From Dechloromonas hortensis (GTDB lineage Bacteria > Pseudomonadota > Gammaproteobacteria > Burkholderiales > Rhodocyclaceae), in the NCBI RefSeq assembly GCF_009469765.1, contig NZ_SSSQ01000001.1, positions 248,001-312,000 on the forward strand: 64,000 bases of DNA, written 5' to 3'. The notes beneath the pieces are model-generated. The model was not told the origin of the DNA. It did not search any database and saw nothing but the letters and a program-made list of their open reading frames with translations. The position numbers and the translations under genes are program-made. Positions 1 through 8,987 of this stretch are shown piece after piece; positions within the stretch are counted from its first letter, which is position 1, and each line of letters opens with the position of its first letter.

Positions 1-635
1 AGCCAGATCTGGCGCGGCGTTGAAGCGAGCAGATCAGCCCCGCGCACAATGTCGGAAATGCCCTGAAATTGATCGTCGACCGCAACCGCCAACTGGTAGG
101 CGAACAAGCCATCAGCGCGCAACAGCACGAAATCGCCGACATCGCGCTCCAATTGCTGCGCGATATGGCCCTGCAAGCGGTCGTCGAAGGCGATCTCAGC
201 GGTCCCGACCCGCAGCCGCCAGGCGCGCGCCGGGCGCCTCACCGGCAGACCGTGGCGACAGCTGCCCGGGTAGGCCAGACCGCCATCGATCGCCGGCCGG
301 GTGGCCGAATCGGCAATTTCCTTGCGCGAGCAGGCGCAGCCATAAGCCAGCCCGGCCGCCTGCAGTTGTGCCAGCGCCGCGGCATAGGCCTCATGGCGCT
401 GGCTCTGCCAGAGGACCGGGCCATCCCATTCGAAACCGAAGGCAGCCAGCGTCGCGATGATGTTTTCCGCAGCCCCCGGCACATTGCGCGGGGTATCGAT
501 ATCCTCGATGCGCAGCAGCCATTCGCCGCCCTGTGTGCGCGCATCAAGGTAGCTGCCGACCGCGGCAACCAGCGACCCGAAGTGCAGCGGCCCGGTCGGC
601 GAAGGGGCGAAACGACCGCGATAGACAGGTGACAT
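1..635 (-). CDS. gluQ: Glutamyl-Q tRNA(Asp) synthetase, 3' end cut by window
   Basis: The product attaches glutamate to the queuosine base in the anticodon of tRNA(Asp), a cytoplasmic tRNA modification. The start ATG (633-635) is followed by [20 protein letters not shown], which carries the class I HIGH-type motif of glutamyl-tRNA synthetases in the short GluQ form. Further on are the RIEDIDTPR substrate motif and a CACSRKEI stretch with Cys residues suited to the GluQ zinc site. About 211 of roughly 290-300 residues are visible; the KMSKS region lies beyond base 1. The gene is divergent from rpoH. The truncation is caused by the window edge, and nothing suggests a broken gene. Confidence 0.9.
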   Translation of the reverse strand, partial: MSPVYRGRFAPSPTGPLHFGSLVAAVGSYLDARTQGGEWLLRIEDIDTPRNVPGAAENIIATLAAFGFEWDGPVLWQSQRHEAYAAALAQLQAAGLAYGCACSRKEIADSATRPAIDGGLAYPGSCRHGLPVRRPARAWRLRVGTAEIAFDDRLQGHIAQQLERDVGDFVLLRADGLFAYQLAVAVDDQFQGISDIVRGADLLASTPRQIW

Positions 636-653
636 CGGAAACTTTTCAGGCAG

Positions 654-680
654 TTAGCACTCTGAGACAGCGAGTGCTAG
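654..680 (+). promoter_or_regulatory. CIRCE operator (HrcA-binding inverted repeat)
   Basis: TTAGCACTC (654-662), a 9-base spacer (663-671), then GAGTGCTAG (672-680). The established CIRCE consensus is TTAGCACTC-N9-GAGTGCTAA, so only the last base differs and the spacer length is exact. It sits 38 bases before the rpoH start codon. HrcA is the known repressor at such sites and releases DNA on heat shock. That HrcA controls rpoH here is inference from position. Confidence 0.9.
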
Positions 681-683
681 AAT
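654..683 (+). promoter_or_regulatory. Probable rpoH promoter embedded in CIRCE
   Basis: A sigma70-like pair can be read with TTAGCA (654-659) as -35 and TAGAAT (678-683) as -10, spaced 18 bases. Both hexamers overlap the arms of the CIRCE element, so a bound HrcA would block polymerase directly. The -10 is a good match and the -35 is poor. The exact start site is not established. Confidence 0.5.
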
Positions 684-717
684 GTATTTGTAATCGTTGA
701 AGGAGAAATCTTACGCT

Positions 718-1581
718 ATGACCCAAGCAATGGCGCTTCCCATTCCCTCAGCCGTCGGCAACATCGATGCCTATATCCAGGCCGCGAACCGTTACCCGAT
801 GCTTTCCGAGGCGGAAGAGACCCGGCTGGCTCAGCGTTTCCACAATGATGGCGATGTGGAAGCGGCCCGCCAGCTCGTGCTGTCGCATCTCCGTCTGGTC
901 ATCTCGATTGCCCGCGGTTATCTCGGCTACGGCCTGCCGCACGCCGACCTGATTCAGGAAGGCAACATCGGCCTGATGAAGGCAGTCAAACGCTACGACT
1001 CGACGCGCGGCGTGCGCCTCGTTTCATTCGCGATGCACTGGATCAAGGCCGAAATCCACGAATACATCCTGAAGAACTGGCGCCTGGTCAAAGTAGCGAC
1101 CACCAAGGCCCAGCGCAAGCTGTTCTTCAACCTGCGCAGCCTGAAAAACGACTACGAAGGCGTCGATACGTTGTCCGGCCCGCAGGCTGCCGAAGTCGCC
1201 AGCCGCCTCGGCGTCAAGCCGGAGGAAGTGGTTGAGATGGAAACCCGGCTGACCGGCCGTGACCTGGCGCTGGAAGGCAGCCCAGACGACAGCGACGATG
1301 CGTTCGCGCCGATCGATTATCTGGCCGACTCGCGCTACGAGCCAACCCGCGTCATCGAAAACAAGGCGATCGCCCGCCAACAGGACGAAGGCCTGCACGA
1401 GGCGCTATCGGCTCTCGACCCGCGCAGCCGTCGCATCGTCGAGGCCCGCTGGCTGCACGATGGCGAAGCCGCGACGCTGCATGAACTGGCCGCCGAATTC
1501 GACGTTTCGGCCGAGCGTATCCGGCAGATCGAAGTCAAGGCGCTGCAAAAGATGCGCGGCGTACTGCTCGTCGCCGCCTAA
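718..1581 (+). CDS. rpoH: RNA polymerase sigma factor RpoH (sigma32)
   Basis: Heat-shock sigma factor that directs RNA polymerase to chaperone and protease promoters. The 287-residue protein starts at ATG 718, preceded by AGGAG; MTQAMALP matches the usual RpoH N-terminus, while a TTG at 697 would add seven atypical residues. Seen in order: region 1.2/2 (LVLSHLRLVISIARGY, then DLIQEGNIGLMKAVKRYD), the RpoH-box-type segment with KLFFNLRS, and a C-terminal region 4 helix-turn-helix (TLHELAAEFDVSAERIRQIE). It is preceded by a CIRCE operator and followed by a hairpin terminator shared with convergent napB. Monocistronic by layout. Confidence 0.97.
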   Translation: MTQAMALPIPSAVGNIDAYIQAANRYPMLSEAEETRLAQRFHNDGDVEAARQLVLSHLRLVISIARGYLGYGLPHADLIQEGNIGLMKAVKRYDSTRGVRLVSFAMHWIKAEIHEYILKNWRLVKVATTKAQRKLFFNLRSLKNDYEGVDTLSGPQAAEVASRLGVKPEEVVEMETRLTGRDLALEGSPDDSDDAFAPIDYLADSRYEPTRVIENKAIARQQDEGLHEALSALDPRSRRIVEARWLHDGEAATLHELAAEFDVSAERIRQIEVKALQKMRGVLLVAA

Positions 1582-1603
1582 GGCCCAAGCGGGCGCTCAA
1601 AGC

Positions 1604-1629
1604 AAAGGGGAGCCGCAGCTCCCCTTTTT
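1604..1629. terminator. Bidirectional rho-independent terminator (rpoH / napB)
   Basis: A perfect 10-bp stem AAAGGGGAGC (1604-1613) / GCTCCCCTTT (1618-1627) closes a CGCA loop. The T-run 1625-1629 serves the plus strand, and the A-run at 1604-1606 gives U residues on the minus strand. It lies between the convergent 3' ends of rpoH and napB, so it can stop transcription from both sides. Confidence 0.85.
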
Positions 1630-1646
1630 GTTGCCGGCGCGCCGGG

Positions 1647-2135
1647 TCAGTTCTTTTTCTTGCCGGCCGGCTTGGCGGCAACGAGGTCGCCCTTGAAGTC
1701 GTTATCGACCAGCGGCGGCGCATCGACCTGCGGCACATGGCATTGCACGCAGTTGTGACGTGCGGCCGAGGCTTCAGGCAGGACCTTCCCGTCGCGGTCG
1801 CGGAAATGGCTGTCGCCGACCTTCGGCGCATTTTTCTTCTTATAGACATCGGGGCCGTGACAGGACAGGCACTGATTCTCTTCCAGCGTGATTTCGTCGA
1901 AATTCTCGACGGCATGCGGAATGACCGGCGGCTGGCTACTGAAGGTGCGGGCCACCTTGGTTTGTCCACCGGGCTTGCCGCCAAGGTACTTTTTGGCCTC
2001 CGGCGCCTGGTCGACCGCAGGCACATCCGCCCCGCGCATCGGCTTCGGTGCATCCTGGGCAAAACCTGGCGCAGCCAGCGCCCAGCAGGCGGCGGCAGCA
2101 AGCACGGCGAATGTCGTCTTCAGCATTTGTTTCAT
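1647..2135 (-). CDS. napB: Periplasmic nitrate reductase diheme subunit NapB
   Basis: Small electron-transfer subunit of periplasmic nitrate reductase that passes electrons to NapA. The 162-residue protein has an export signal (about residues 1-26, cleaving after FAQ), then two c-type heme sites, CLSCH (89-93) and CVQCH (129-133). His74 (in VIPH) and His110 (in DSHF) are the likely distal heme ligands of the NapB family. The C-terminus is lysine-rich (AKPAGKKKN). It is the last gene of the cluster, 30 bases after napH, and ends at the bidirectional terminator. Confidence 0.95.
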   Translation of the reverse strand: MKQMLKTTFAVLAAAACWALAAPGFAQDAPKPMRGADVPAVDQAPEAKKYLGGKPGGQTKVARTFSSQPPVIPHAVENFDEITLEENQCLSCHGPDVYKKKNAPKVGDSHFRDRDGKVLPEASAARHNCVQCHVPQVDAPPLVDNDFKGDLVAAKPAGKKKN

Positions 2136-2165
2136 GATGGGCGCTCCTCCTCTAAAACTGGCTAA

Positions 2166-3074
2166 TCATTTGGTCTCCGGCTGCACCTTGACGAGCGTGT
2201 CAGTCGAAGCCGGGTTATTGAAACGCAGACCGTAGGTAAAAACTTCTTTCGAGCAGACATCGATGCAGCGCCCGCAATTGGTGCACGACGGCGCCAGAAT
2301 CACCGGCCCGACGCCCTTGCCCTCGCCTTTCAGGGCTGGCCGGATGACTTGCGGCTCAGGACAGACTTCGAAGCAGTCCATGCAATCGTTGCAGGCGGAG
2401 CGCAGCGGTGCCGAAATGCGCAGCGGACTCCAGCGCCCGACCAGGCTGTAAAAAGCGCCGACCGGGCACAGTCGACCGCACCAGCCACGGTTCATCACGA
2501 ACAGGTCGAGCAGGAAAACAGCAATCACGACGGTCCACGCCGCCCCCATGCCGAAAATCAGGCCACGGTGCAGCATCGACACCGGATTGACCAATTCCCA
2601 CAGCACGACGCCACTCAGCGCCGAGCCGAGCAAGGTCATGCCAAGGATCCAGTAGCGGGTATTGCGCGAAATGCTGCTCGCCCCCTTGATGCCCAGGCGG
2701 TCGCGCAGCCAGCCGGCAGCATCGGTCACCACGTTGACCGGGCAGACCCAACTGCAATAGACCCGGCCGCCGACCAGCAGGTAGAAAGCCAGCGCAATGG
2801 CCAACCCGATCAAGCCCAGTTTCTCCGGCACATGCCCGGCAAACAACGCCTGCAATGCGACATAGGGGTCGGTCAGCGGCAACAGGCCGAGCGTATGACT
2901 GTAATTGAGGTTGCCCTTGACAATCCAGAGCCCGGCCAGCGGGCCGAGCAGGAACAGGCCGAGGATGCCGAACTGCGACAGGCGGCGCAGGATCAGCCAT
3001 TTGTGGGCGCGCAGCCAGCCCTTGCTTTCCACGGCTTCGGCACCGATACGTTTCTTGTCGGCGATCTGGCTCAT
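2166..3074 (-). CDS. napH: Quinol dehydrogenase membrane subunit NapH
   Basis: Membrane iron-sulfur protein that with NapG oxidises quinol and feeds electrons to NapB/NapA. The 302-residue protein has about four hydrophobic segments (one near residues 33-52), two membrane-proximal Cys motifs (CSWVCP and CGRLCPVG) and two C-terminal [4Fe-4S] motifs ([12 protein letters not shown] and [12 protein letters not shown]). All are typical of NapH. The start codon overlaps the napG stop (ATGA at 3071-3074), indicating translational coupling. As no napC is seen, NapGH is probably the main quinol entry point. Confidence 0.95.
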   Translation of the reverse strand: MSQIADKKRIGAEAVESKGWLRAHKWLILRRLSQFGILGLFLLGPLAGLWIVKGNLNYSHTLGLLPLTDPYVALQALFAGHVPEKLGLIGLAIALAFYLLVGGRVYCSWVCPVNVVTDAAGWLRDRLGIKGASSISRNTRYWILGMTLLGSALSGVVLWELVNPVSMLHRGLIFGMGAAWTVVIAVFLLDLFVMNRGWCGRLCPVGAFYSLVGRWSPLRISAPLRSACNDCMDCFEVCPEPQVIRPALKGEGKGVGPVILAPSCTNCGRCIDVCSKEVFTYGLRFNNPASTDTLVKVQPETK

Positions 3075-3952
3075 GGCTTGCTCCCCAGACCGGGCGGCAG
3101 GCTCGGGATCGCCCCCGCCTCGCTGCCGGGCAGGCCGCGGGCCGGTGCGGTGTGGCCGCTGGCCGGGTCATAGTGGCCGGGAAGTTGGGCACCTTCCGGC
3201 AGGCGGTCGGGCAGGTCGAGCATTTTCGACTCATCGATCAGCGAACGCCCGGCCTTCTTCTGCTCATCCCAGCCGACCCGGTAATGATGGCCGAGTTCAC
3301 CCTTGGCCAGCTTGGGCGGCAGGACGCGGATGGCAGCTTCTTCCAGCACGCAGGATTTTTCGCATTTGCCGCAGCCGGTGCAATGCTCGGAATGGACGGT
3401 CGGCAAGAACATGGCATGACGGCCGGTACGCTCGTTGGGCAGCATTTCCAGCGTAATCGCCTTATCGATCACCGGGCAGACGCGATAGCAGACGTCGCAG
3501 CGCAGGCCGAGGAAGTTGAGGCAGGTTTCGTGGTCGATCAGTACGGCGACACCCATCTTCGCCTGGTTGATATCGGTCAGCGCATGATCGAGGGCCTTGG
3601 TCGGGCAGGCCTTGACGCAGGGGATGTCCTCGCACATCTCGCACGGAATGTTGCGCGCCGTGAAGTAAGGCGTGCCGGTGGCGACCGGCGTTTCCGGCTT
3701 GGCGAGTTCCAGGGTGTTGTAGGGGCAGTCGCGAACGCACAGGCCACAGCGGATGCAGGCGCCGAGAAAGTCGTCTTCCGGCAGGGCGCCGGGTGGACGC
3801 AGGGCAAGGGCCGGCAGTGCCTTTGCCTGCTTGGCGTAAAAGCCGAGGCCAAGCCCGAGCAGACCGACGCCGCAGACCATGCGGGCCGAGTCGAAGAGAA
3901 ACTGGCGGCGTGCGGCACCGCTCTTGGGTGGAGTGCTGTTCTTTGGGTTCAT
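3071..3952 (-). CDS. napG: Ferredoxin-type protein NapG
   Basis: Periplasmic iron-sulfur partner of NapH in quinol oxidation for nitrate reduction. The 293-residue protein begins with a Tat signal ([12 protein letters not shown] near residue 15), so it is exported folded. Four [4Fe-4S] binding motifs follow: [35 protein letters not shown] with an upstream Cys, and [11 protein letters not shown]. The C-terminus is Pro/Gly-rich ([21 protein letters not shown]). It overlaps napH by four bases and is separated from napA by 84 bases that contain a strong hairpin. Confidence 0.95.
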   Translation of the reverse strand: MNPKNSTPPKSGAARRQFLFDSARMVCGVGLLGLGLGFYAKQAKALPALALRPPGALPEDDFLGACIRCGLCVRDCPYNTLELAKPETPVATGTPYFTARNIPCEMCEDIPCVKACPTKALDHALTDINQAKMGVAVLIDHETCLNFLGLRCDVCYRVCPVIDKAITLEMLPNERTGRHAMFLPTVHSEHCTGCGKCEKSCVLEEAAIRVLPPKLAKGELGHHYRVGWDEQKKAGRSLIDESKMLDLPDRLPEGAQLPGHYDPASGHTAPARGLPGSEAGAIPSLPPGLGSKP

Positions 3953-3972
3953 ATCGTCTTGGGGCAGCCGCC

Positions 3973-3994
3973 GGGTGGGGCTGTCGCCCCACCC
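3973..3994 (-). other. Intercistronic hairpin between napA and napG
   Basis: A perfect 9-bp GC-rich stem, GGGTGGGGC (3973-3981) / GCCCCACCC (3986-3994), has a 4-base loop and no following U-run. It lies in the 84-base gap inside the nap operon. It may act as an attenuator or as a 3' mRNA stabiliser that keeps napDA transcripts more abundant than napGHB. That role is inference. Confidence 0.6.
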
Positions 3995-4036
3995 TTGTCA
4001 CGGCACTCCCTGATTGCCTTAATCGTTACTCATGGT

Positions 4037-6583
4037 TCAGGCCTTGACCACCTTGCAGGCGCATTTCTTGTAGTCCGTCTCTTTCGAGATCGGGCAAGTC
4101 GCGTCCAGCGTCAGTTTATTGACCAGCCGGTGTTCGTCGAAAAATGGCACGAAGACCAGGCCGAGCGGCGGCTTGTTGCGGCCCCGGGTTTCCACCCGCA
4201 ACTGGATTTCGCCGCGCCGGGTCGCTACCTTGACCACGTCGTTCCGCAGCAGGCCGCGTTTCTTGGCATCGTCCGGATGCATATAGATGACGGCATCCGG
4301 CATCGCCTTGTAGAGTTCCGGGACGCGACGCGTCATCGAGCCGGTGTGCCAGTGTTCCAGCACGCGGCCGGTACATAGCCACAGGTCGTATTCAGCATCC
4401 GGCATTTCGGCGGCGGGCTGGTAAGGCAGTGCGAAAGCGATGGCCTTGCCGTCCGGGTAGCCGTAGAAGCGGACGCCCTCGCCCTTCGGCACATAGGTGT
4501 CGTAGCCTTCGCGGAAGCGCCACAGCGTTTCCTTGCCATCGACCACCGGCCAGCGCAAGCCGCGCGCCTTGTGATAGACGTCGAAGTTGGCCAGATCGTG
4601 CGCCTTGCCACGGCCGAACGAGGCGTATTCCTCGAACAGGCCTTTCTGCACATAGAAACCGAAGGCCTTGGACTCGTCGTTCATGTAGCCCTTGATGCCG
4701 TGGGCGTTGACCTTGGCGACCTCGTCCAGCCCGAACTTGTTGACCTGGCCGTTGGCGAACAGCACGTCGTACATGGTCTTGCCCTTGTACTCGGGATTCT
4801 TGTCGAGCAATTCGGCCGGCCAGACTTCTTCGATCTTGAAGCGCTTGGAGAATTCGAGGTACTGCCAGAGATCGGACCTGCCTTCGCCCGGTGCCTTGAC
4901 CTGCTGGCGCCACATCTGGCCGCGCCGTTCGGCGTTGCCGTACATGCCTTCCTTCTCCATCCACATGGCACAAGGCAGGATGAGGTCGGAGGCCATGGCC
5001 GAGACGGTCGGATAGACATCGGAGACGACGACAAAGGCCTTGGGATTGCGCCAGCCCGGGTAAATCTCGTCGTTGACGTTCGGCCCGGCCTGCATGTTGT
5101 TGGTCGTCGACGTCCAGTAGAAACCGAGCTTGCCGTCCTTCAGGGCACGGCTCTGGGCGACCGCGTGCAGGCCGATCCAGTCGGGAATGGTGCCGGCTGG
5201 CAACTTCCAGAGTTTTTCCGACAGCTCGCGGTGCTTGGGATTCATCACCACCATGTCGGCCGGCAGGCGATGGGCGAAGGTGCCCACTTCGCGCGCCGTG
5301 CCGCAGGCCGACGGCTGGCCGGTCAGCGAGAACGGCCCGTTGCCCGGCTCGGAAATCTTGCCGACCAGCAGGTGCACGTTGTAGATCATGTTGTTCACCC
5401 AGGTGCCACGGGTGTGCTGGTTGAAGCCCATGGTCCAGTAGGAAACGACCTTGACCTTCGGATCGGCGTAGGCCTTGGCCAGCGCTTCGAGGTTTTCCTT
5501 GGGCACGCCGGAAATCTCGTGTGCCTTGTCCAGCGTGTATTCGGACACGAAGGCGGCGAACTCGTCGAAAGTCATCGGCGTCGAGTTGTTCGGGTTGCCT
5601 TTCGGCTTACCTTCCTCACCCGGGTAGCCGTTGTTCATCGCCACCTTTTCCAGCGGGTGGTTCGGACGCAGGCCGTAGCCGATGTCCGTGACGCCCTTGG
5701 CAAACTTGACATGTTTTGCCACAAAATCCTTGTTGACCGCGCCAGTCTGGATGATGTGATTGCAGATGTAGTTGAGGATGGCCAGGTCGGACTGCGGCTT
5801 GAAGATCAGCGTGTTGTCGGCCAGCTCGCAGGAGCGATGGCTGAAGGTGGACAGCACATGGACCTTGACGTGCTTGGCGGTCAGTCGGCGATCGGTGATG
5901 CGCGACCAGAGGATCGGGTGCATCTCGGCCATGTTCGAGCCCCAAAGCGCGAAGACATCGGCGTGCTCGGCGTCGTCGTAGCAACCCATCGGCTCGTCGA
6001 TGCCGAAGGTGCGCATGAAGCCGGCGACGGCCGAGGCCATGCAGTGGCGGGCGTTGGGATCGAGGTTGTTGGTGCGGAAACCGGCCTTCATAAGCTTGGC
6101 GGCGGCGTAACCTTCCCAGACCGTCCACTGGCCGGAGCCGAACATCGCGATATTCTTCGGCCCGCCTTCCTTGAGCGCCGCCTTGCACTTCTCTTCCATG
6201 ATGTCGAAGGCCTGGGTCCAGGTGATCGGCTTGAAGTCGCCATTCTTGTCGTACTTGCCGTCCTTCATGCGCAACATCGGCGTCTGCAGGCGATCCTTGC
6301 CATACATGATCTTCGACAGGAAATAGCCCTTGATGCAGTTCAGGCCGCGATTGACCGGCGCCTCCGGGTCGCCCTGGGTAGCGACGACGCGGCCGTCCTT
6401 GACGCCAACCAGCACGCCGCAACCGGTGCCGCAGTAGCGACAGACCCCCTTGTCCCAGCGCACGCCGTCATCCTTGCCCGGCGGTGCAGCGACCACCGGC
6501 AGGCTGATCCCGGCAACGCTGGCCGCTGCCGCGACCGCGTTACTCTTGATGAAATCACGCCGGGTAAGTTTCAGTTCGACCAT
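4037..6583 (-). CDS. napA: Periplasmic nitrate reductase catalytic subunit NapA
   Basis: Reduces nitrate to nitrite in the periplasm at a molybdenum bis-MGD centre. The protein has 848 residues, the usual NapA length. A Tat signal (TRRDFIK, residues 7-13) is followed by the [4Fe-4S] ligands Cys48, Cys51, Cys55 and Cys83, and the probable Mo ligand Cys181 in [10 protein letters not shown]. The molybdopterin-dinucleotide binding C-terminal domain follows ([20 protein letters not shown]). The start is one base after the napD stop, with GAGGAGG inside the end of napD as ribosome-binding site. NapD should bind its Tat signal before export. Confidence 0.97.
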   Translation of the reverse strand: MVELKLTRRDFIKSNAVAAAASVAGISLPVVAAPPGKDDGVRWDKGVCRYCGTGCGVLVGVKDGRVVATQGDPEAPVNRGLNCIKGYFLSKIMYGKDRLQTPMLRMKDGKYDKNGDFKPITWTQAFDIMEEKCKAALKEGGPKNIAMFGSGQWTVWEGYAAAKLMKAGFRTNNLDPNARHCMASAVAGFMRTFGIDEPMGCYDDAEHADVFALWGSNMAEMHPILWSRITDRRLTAKHVKVHVLSTFSHRSCELADNTLIFKPQSDLAILNYICNHIIQTGAVNKDFVAKHVKFAKGVTDIGYGLRPNHPLEKVAMNNGYPGEEGKPKGNPNNSTPMTFDEFAAFVSEYTLDKAHEISGVPKENLEALAKAYADPKVKVVSYWTMGFNQHTRGTWVNNMIYNVHLLVGKISEPGNGPFSLTGQPSACGTAREVGTFAHRLPADMVVMNPKHRELSEKLWKLPAGTIPDWIGLHAVAQSRALKDGKLGFYWTSTTNNMQAGPNVNDEIYPGWRNPKAFVVVSDVYPTVSAMASDLILPCAMWMEKEGMYGNAERRGQMWRQQVKAPGEGRSDLWQYLEFSKRFKIEEVWPAELLDKNPEYKGKTMYDVLFANGQVNKFGLDEVAKVNAHGIKGYMNDESKAFGFYVQKGLFEEYASFGRGKAHDLANFDVYHKARGLRWPVVDGKETLWRFREGYDTYVPKGEGVRFYGYPDGKAIAFALPYQPAAEMPDAEYDLWLCTGRVLEHWHTGSMTRRVPELYKAMPDAVIYMHPDDAKKRGLLRNDVVKVATRRGEIQLRVETRGRNKPPLGLVFVPFFDEHRLVNKLTLDATCPISKETDYKKCACKVVKA

Positions 6584-6584
6584 C

Positions 6585-6857
6585 TCACGCCTCCTCGTCT
6601 GGATCCGATTCGAAGTGGTGATAGACCAGCGAGGCCGAGAGTACCCCCGGCATCTGGCGAATCACCTCAAAGGTATCGACCGTGGCGTTGTCGGAGGCGG
6701 ATTCGATGGTGACGATCATCCGTCCATCTTCCACCAGCGCATGGACCTCGACCCCCGCGAGGGCTGCCAGCCGCTCACCAACGCCCGCCGCGTCGGCCGG
6801 GGCGACCCCGAGAATGACGCTGGAGATATTGATACCGGTGGCAGCCTTCATGTCCAT
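6585..6857 (-). CDS. napD: NapA signal-peptide chaperone NapD
   Basis: Small cytoplasmic chaperone that binds the Tat signal of NapA until its cofactor is inserted. It has 90 residues, starts [18 protein letters not shown], contains the ferredoxin-like NapD fold pattern (GRMIVTIES, then [18 protein letters not shown]) and ends in an acidic tail. ATG 6851, two codons downstream, is an alternative start; neither has a strong Shine-Dalgarno. It is the first gene of napDAGHB. Its leader of about 120 bases carries an FNR-like site. Confidence 0.92.
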   Translation of the reverse strand: MDMKAATGINISSVILGVAPADAAGVGERLAALAGVEVHALVEDGRMIVTIESASDNATVDTFEVIRQMPGVLSASLVYHHFESDPDEEA

Positions 6858-6968
6858 GCAACGCCCAGTCAGTTTGATGTCAGCCGGGGCAATCTACGCC
6901 GATAAGCATTTAACGTTTTTAGCGCAGATCAAGACTTTGAAAAGCCCATAAACTTTTTAGGGGCAATC

Positions 6969-6982
6969 TTGCGCTGGATCAA
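6969..6982 (-). promoter_or_regulatory. Candidate FNR/Dnr-type site upstream of nap
   Basis: TTGCGctggATCAA matches the FNR palindrome TTGAT-N4-ATCAA at eight of ten positions, with one half perfect. It lies 112-125 bases before the napD start and overlaps the tatD stop codon. A weak -10-like TTTATG sits at 6952-6947 on the minus strand, so activation from about -35 to -41 is possible. Oxygen control of nap through this site is inference. Confidence 0.4.
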
Positions 6983-7740
6983 ATGTAGGGCAATGCAGCA
7001 AGCGCATTGGCGCTGGTTCGCTCGGCAATTTCCGGCATGGGAAGGCCGCGCAATTCGGCGAGAACGGCGGCAATACGCGGCAACTCGGCAGGCGAATTTC
7101 GCCCGCCGTTAAGCCAGGCAGGCGCCATGTCCGGCGCATCGGTTTCCAGCACGATGCTGTCGAGCGGCAAGGTGGCGGCCAGGGCCCGGATCCGGGTCGA
7201 GCCAGCATAGGTCATGGCGCCACCGAAGCCCAGCTTGAAGCCGAGCTTGATGAACTCGTCGGCCTGCTGCCGGCTGCCGTTGAAGGCGTGGGCAATACCG
7301 CCGGATACACGGATGCGGCGCAATTGCTTGAGCACCTGATCGACCGCCCGCCGGACATGCAGGATGACCGGCAAATCAAACTCGCGGGCCAGCTTCAGTT
7401 GTTCGACGAAGAACAACTCCTGGCGCGCCGGGTCGATCCCGGGCACGTAGAAATCGAGACCGATCTCGCCGACGGCAACCGGCTTTTCCGTCTGAAGCCA
7501 GCGGCGCAGCACCTCCAGGTCGGCGTCCGCCGCCTGCATCACGTACAGCGGGTGGATGCCGTAGGCGGCAAAACAGCCGGGATAGCGGGCAACGCTGGTT
7601 TTCAGCTTTTCGAAGCCGTCGACCGCAACCCCCGGCACGACGATGCGCCCGACGCCGGCCGCCAGTGCGGCAGCCTGCACTGCATCGCGATCGGCATCGA
7701 ACTCGGCCGCATCGAGATGACAGTGGCTGTCGATCAGCAT
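6979..7740 (-). CDS. tatD: TatD-family metal-dependent hydrolase
   Basis: Member of the TatD deoxyribonuclease family, which removes nucleotides from DNA ends using two metal ions. It has 253 residues from ATG 7740. The N-terminal metal motif SHCHLD carries His6 and His8. Further family signatures are GEIGLDFY, PVILHVRRA, GGIAHAFNGS and VLETDAPD. An in-frame upstream extension was rejected because MLIDSHCHLD is the classical start. It overlaps the end of dadA by seven bases and is the last gene of the gmk-rpoZ-spoT run. Confidence 0.93.
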   Translation of the reverse strand: MLIDSHCHLDAAEFDADRDAVQAAALAAGVGRIVVPGVAVDGFEKLKTSVARYPGCFAAYGIHPLYVMQAADADLEVLRRWLQTEKPVAVGEIGLDFYVPGIDPARQELFFVEQLKLAREFDLPVILHVRRAVDQVLKQLRRIRVSGGIAHAFNGSRQQADEFIKLGFKLGFGGAMTYAGSTRIRALAATLPLDSIVLETDAPDMAPAWLNGGRNSPAELPRIAAVLAELRGLPMPEIAERTSANALAALPYI

Positions 7741-8987
7741 CGCCGGAAGGGAAAGTCCGGTTCCGGCAGGCGGCCGCTGATCAGGTCGGCCAGCGCCGCC
7801 CCCGAGCCGCAGGCCATGGTCCAGCCCAGCGTACCGTGGCCGGTATTGAGCCAGAGATTTCCGTAACGCGTCCGGCCGATGAAGGGCACATTGGACGGCG
7901 TCGCCGGCCGTAAACCGCACCAGAACTCCGGTTCGGACTCGACTTCCAGGCGCGGGAACAACTGGCGAACGCGCTGTAGCACGGCCTGGCAACGGACCGG
8001 ATTGAGGTCGAGGTTATAGCCGTTGAATTCGGCGGTCCCGGCTATCCGCAGGCGATTGCCCAGGCGCGTGAACACCAGTTTGCGCTCGTCGTCAGTCAGG
8101 CTGACCGTCGGTGCCAGAGAATTTTCGGCCAGGGTCAGAGTGGCCGAATAGCCTTTCGCCGGATAAACCGGCAGGCAGATGCCGAGCGGCTTGACCAACT
8201 GCGGCGAATAGCTGCCCAGGGCGACGACATAGGCATCGGCAGTCAGCAACTCGGAACCGTGTGGACCACGGACCAGTACACCGGCAATCTTTCGACCACC
8301 GGGAGCGATGCGGTCGACCGTCAAATTGAGGCGAAAATCGACGCCGGCCGCCTGCGCCCGCTCGGCCAGCGCCCGGGTAAATTTGTGGGCATCGCCCGAT
8401 TCGTCCGAGGCGGTGTAGTCGCCGCCAACCAGCAGATGCCGGGCATCGGCCAGGGCCGGCTCGATTTCGAGGCACTTGTCGACATCGACCGTGTCCCGAT
8501 CCAGCCCAAACTCGCGCATGATGCGCGCCGCTTCGATAGCCGCCTCAAACTCCTTGGGCTCGGTATAAACATGCAGGATGCCGCGCTGAAGTTGATCGTA
8601 CTGCAGGTCAAGGCTCTGCCGCAGCTTGCGCAATTGCCGCCGGCTATAGAGCGACAGGGCGACGATGGCCGCCATGTTGTGGCGGGTCGCCCCGGGCAGG
8701 CATTCGAAAAGGAAACGCAACCCCCAGCTCAACTGGGCCGGATCGGCCCGCCAGCGCCAGAGCAAGGGCGCATCCTCGCGCCCCAGCCACTTCAGCAGGC
8801 GCGGCAGGATATGCGGGTTGGCCCACGGTTCGGCATGCGACACGGAGATCTGCCCGCCATTGGCAAAGCTGGTTTCATTGCCGGCTGCTGGCTGGCGGTC
8901 CACCACCGTGACCTCATGCCCGGCCTGGGCCAGATACCACGCACTTGTCGTACCGACGACGCCGGCGCCGAGCACGAGAATCCTCAA
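7734..8987 (-). CDS. dadA: D-amino acid dehydrogenase, FAD-dependent
   Basis: FAD enzyme that oxidatively deaminates D-amino acids and passes electrons to the respiratory chain at the inner membrane. It has 417 residues, with the nucleotide-binding loop VLGAGVVGTTSAWYLA at the N-terminus and DadA-like features: SFANGGQISVSHAEPWANP, YDQLQRGILHVY, YPAKGYSATL and NTGHGTLGWTMACGS. The start is TTG 8985-8987 in TTGAGGATTCTCGTG, overlapping the spoT stop (TTGA), so translation is probably coupled. A conserved DadA function is likely; another FAD amino-acid oxidoreductase is possible. Confidence 0.85.
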   Translation of the reverse strand: MRILVLGAGVVGTTSAWYLAQAGHEVTVVDRQPAAGNETSFANGGQISVSHAEPWANPHILPRLLKWLGREDAPLLWRWRADPAQLSWGLRFLFECLPGATRHNMAAIVALSLYSRRQLRKLRQSLDLQYDQLQRGILHVYTEPKEFEAAIEAARIMREFGLDRDTVDVDKCLEIEPALADARHLLVGGDYTASDESGDAHKFTRALAERAQAAGVDFRLNLTVDRIAPGGRKIAGVLVRGPHGSELLTADAYVVALGSYSPQLVKPLGICLPVYPAKGYSATLTLAENSLAPTVSLTDDERKLVFTRLGNRLRIAGTAEFNGYNLDLNPVRCQAVLQRVRQLFPRLEVESEPEFWCGLRPATPSNVPFIGRTRYGNLWLNTGHGTLGWTMACGSGAALADLISGRLPEPDFPFRRC

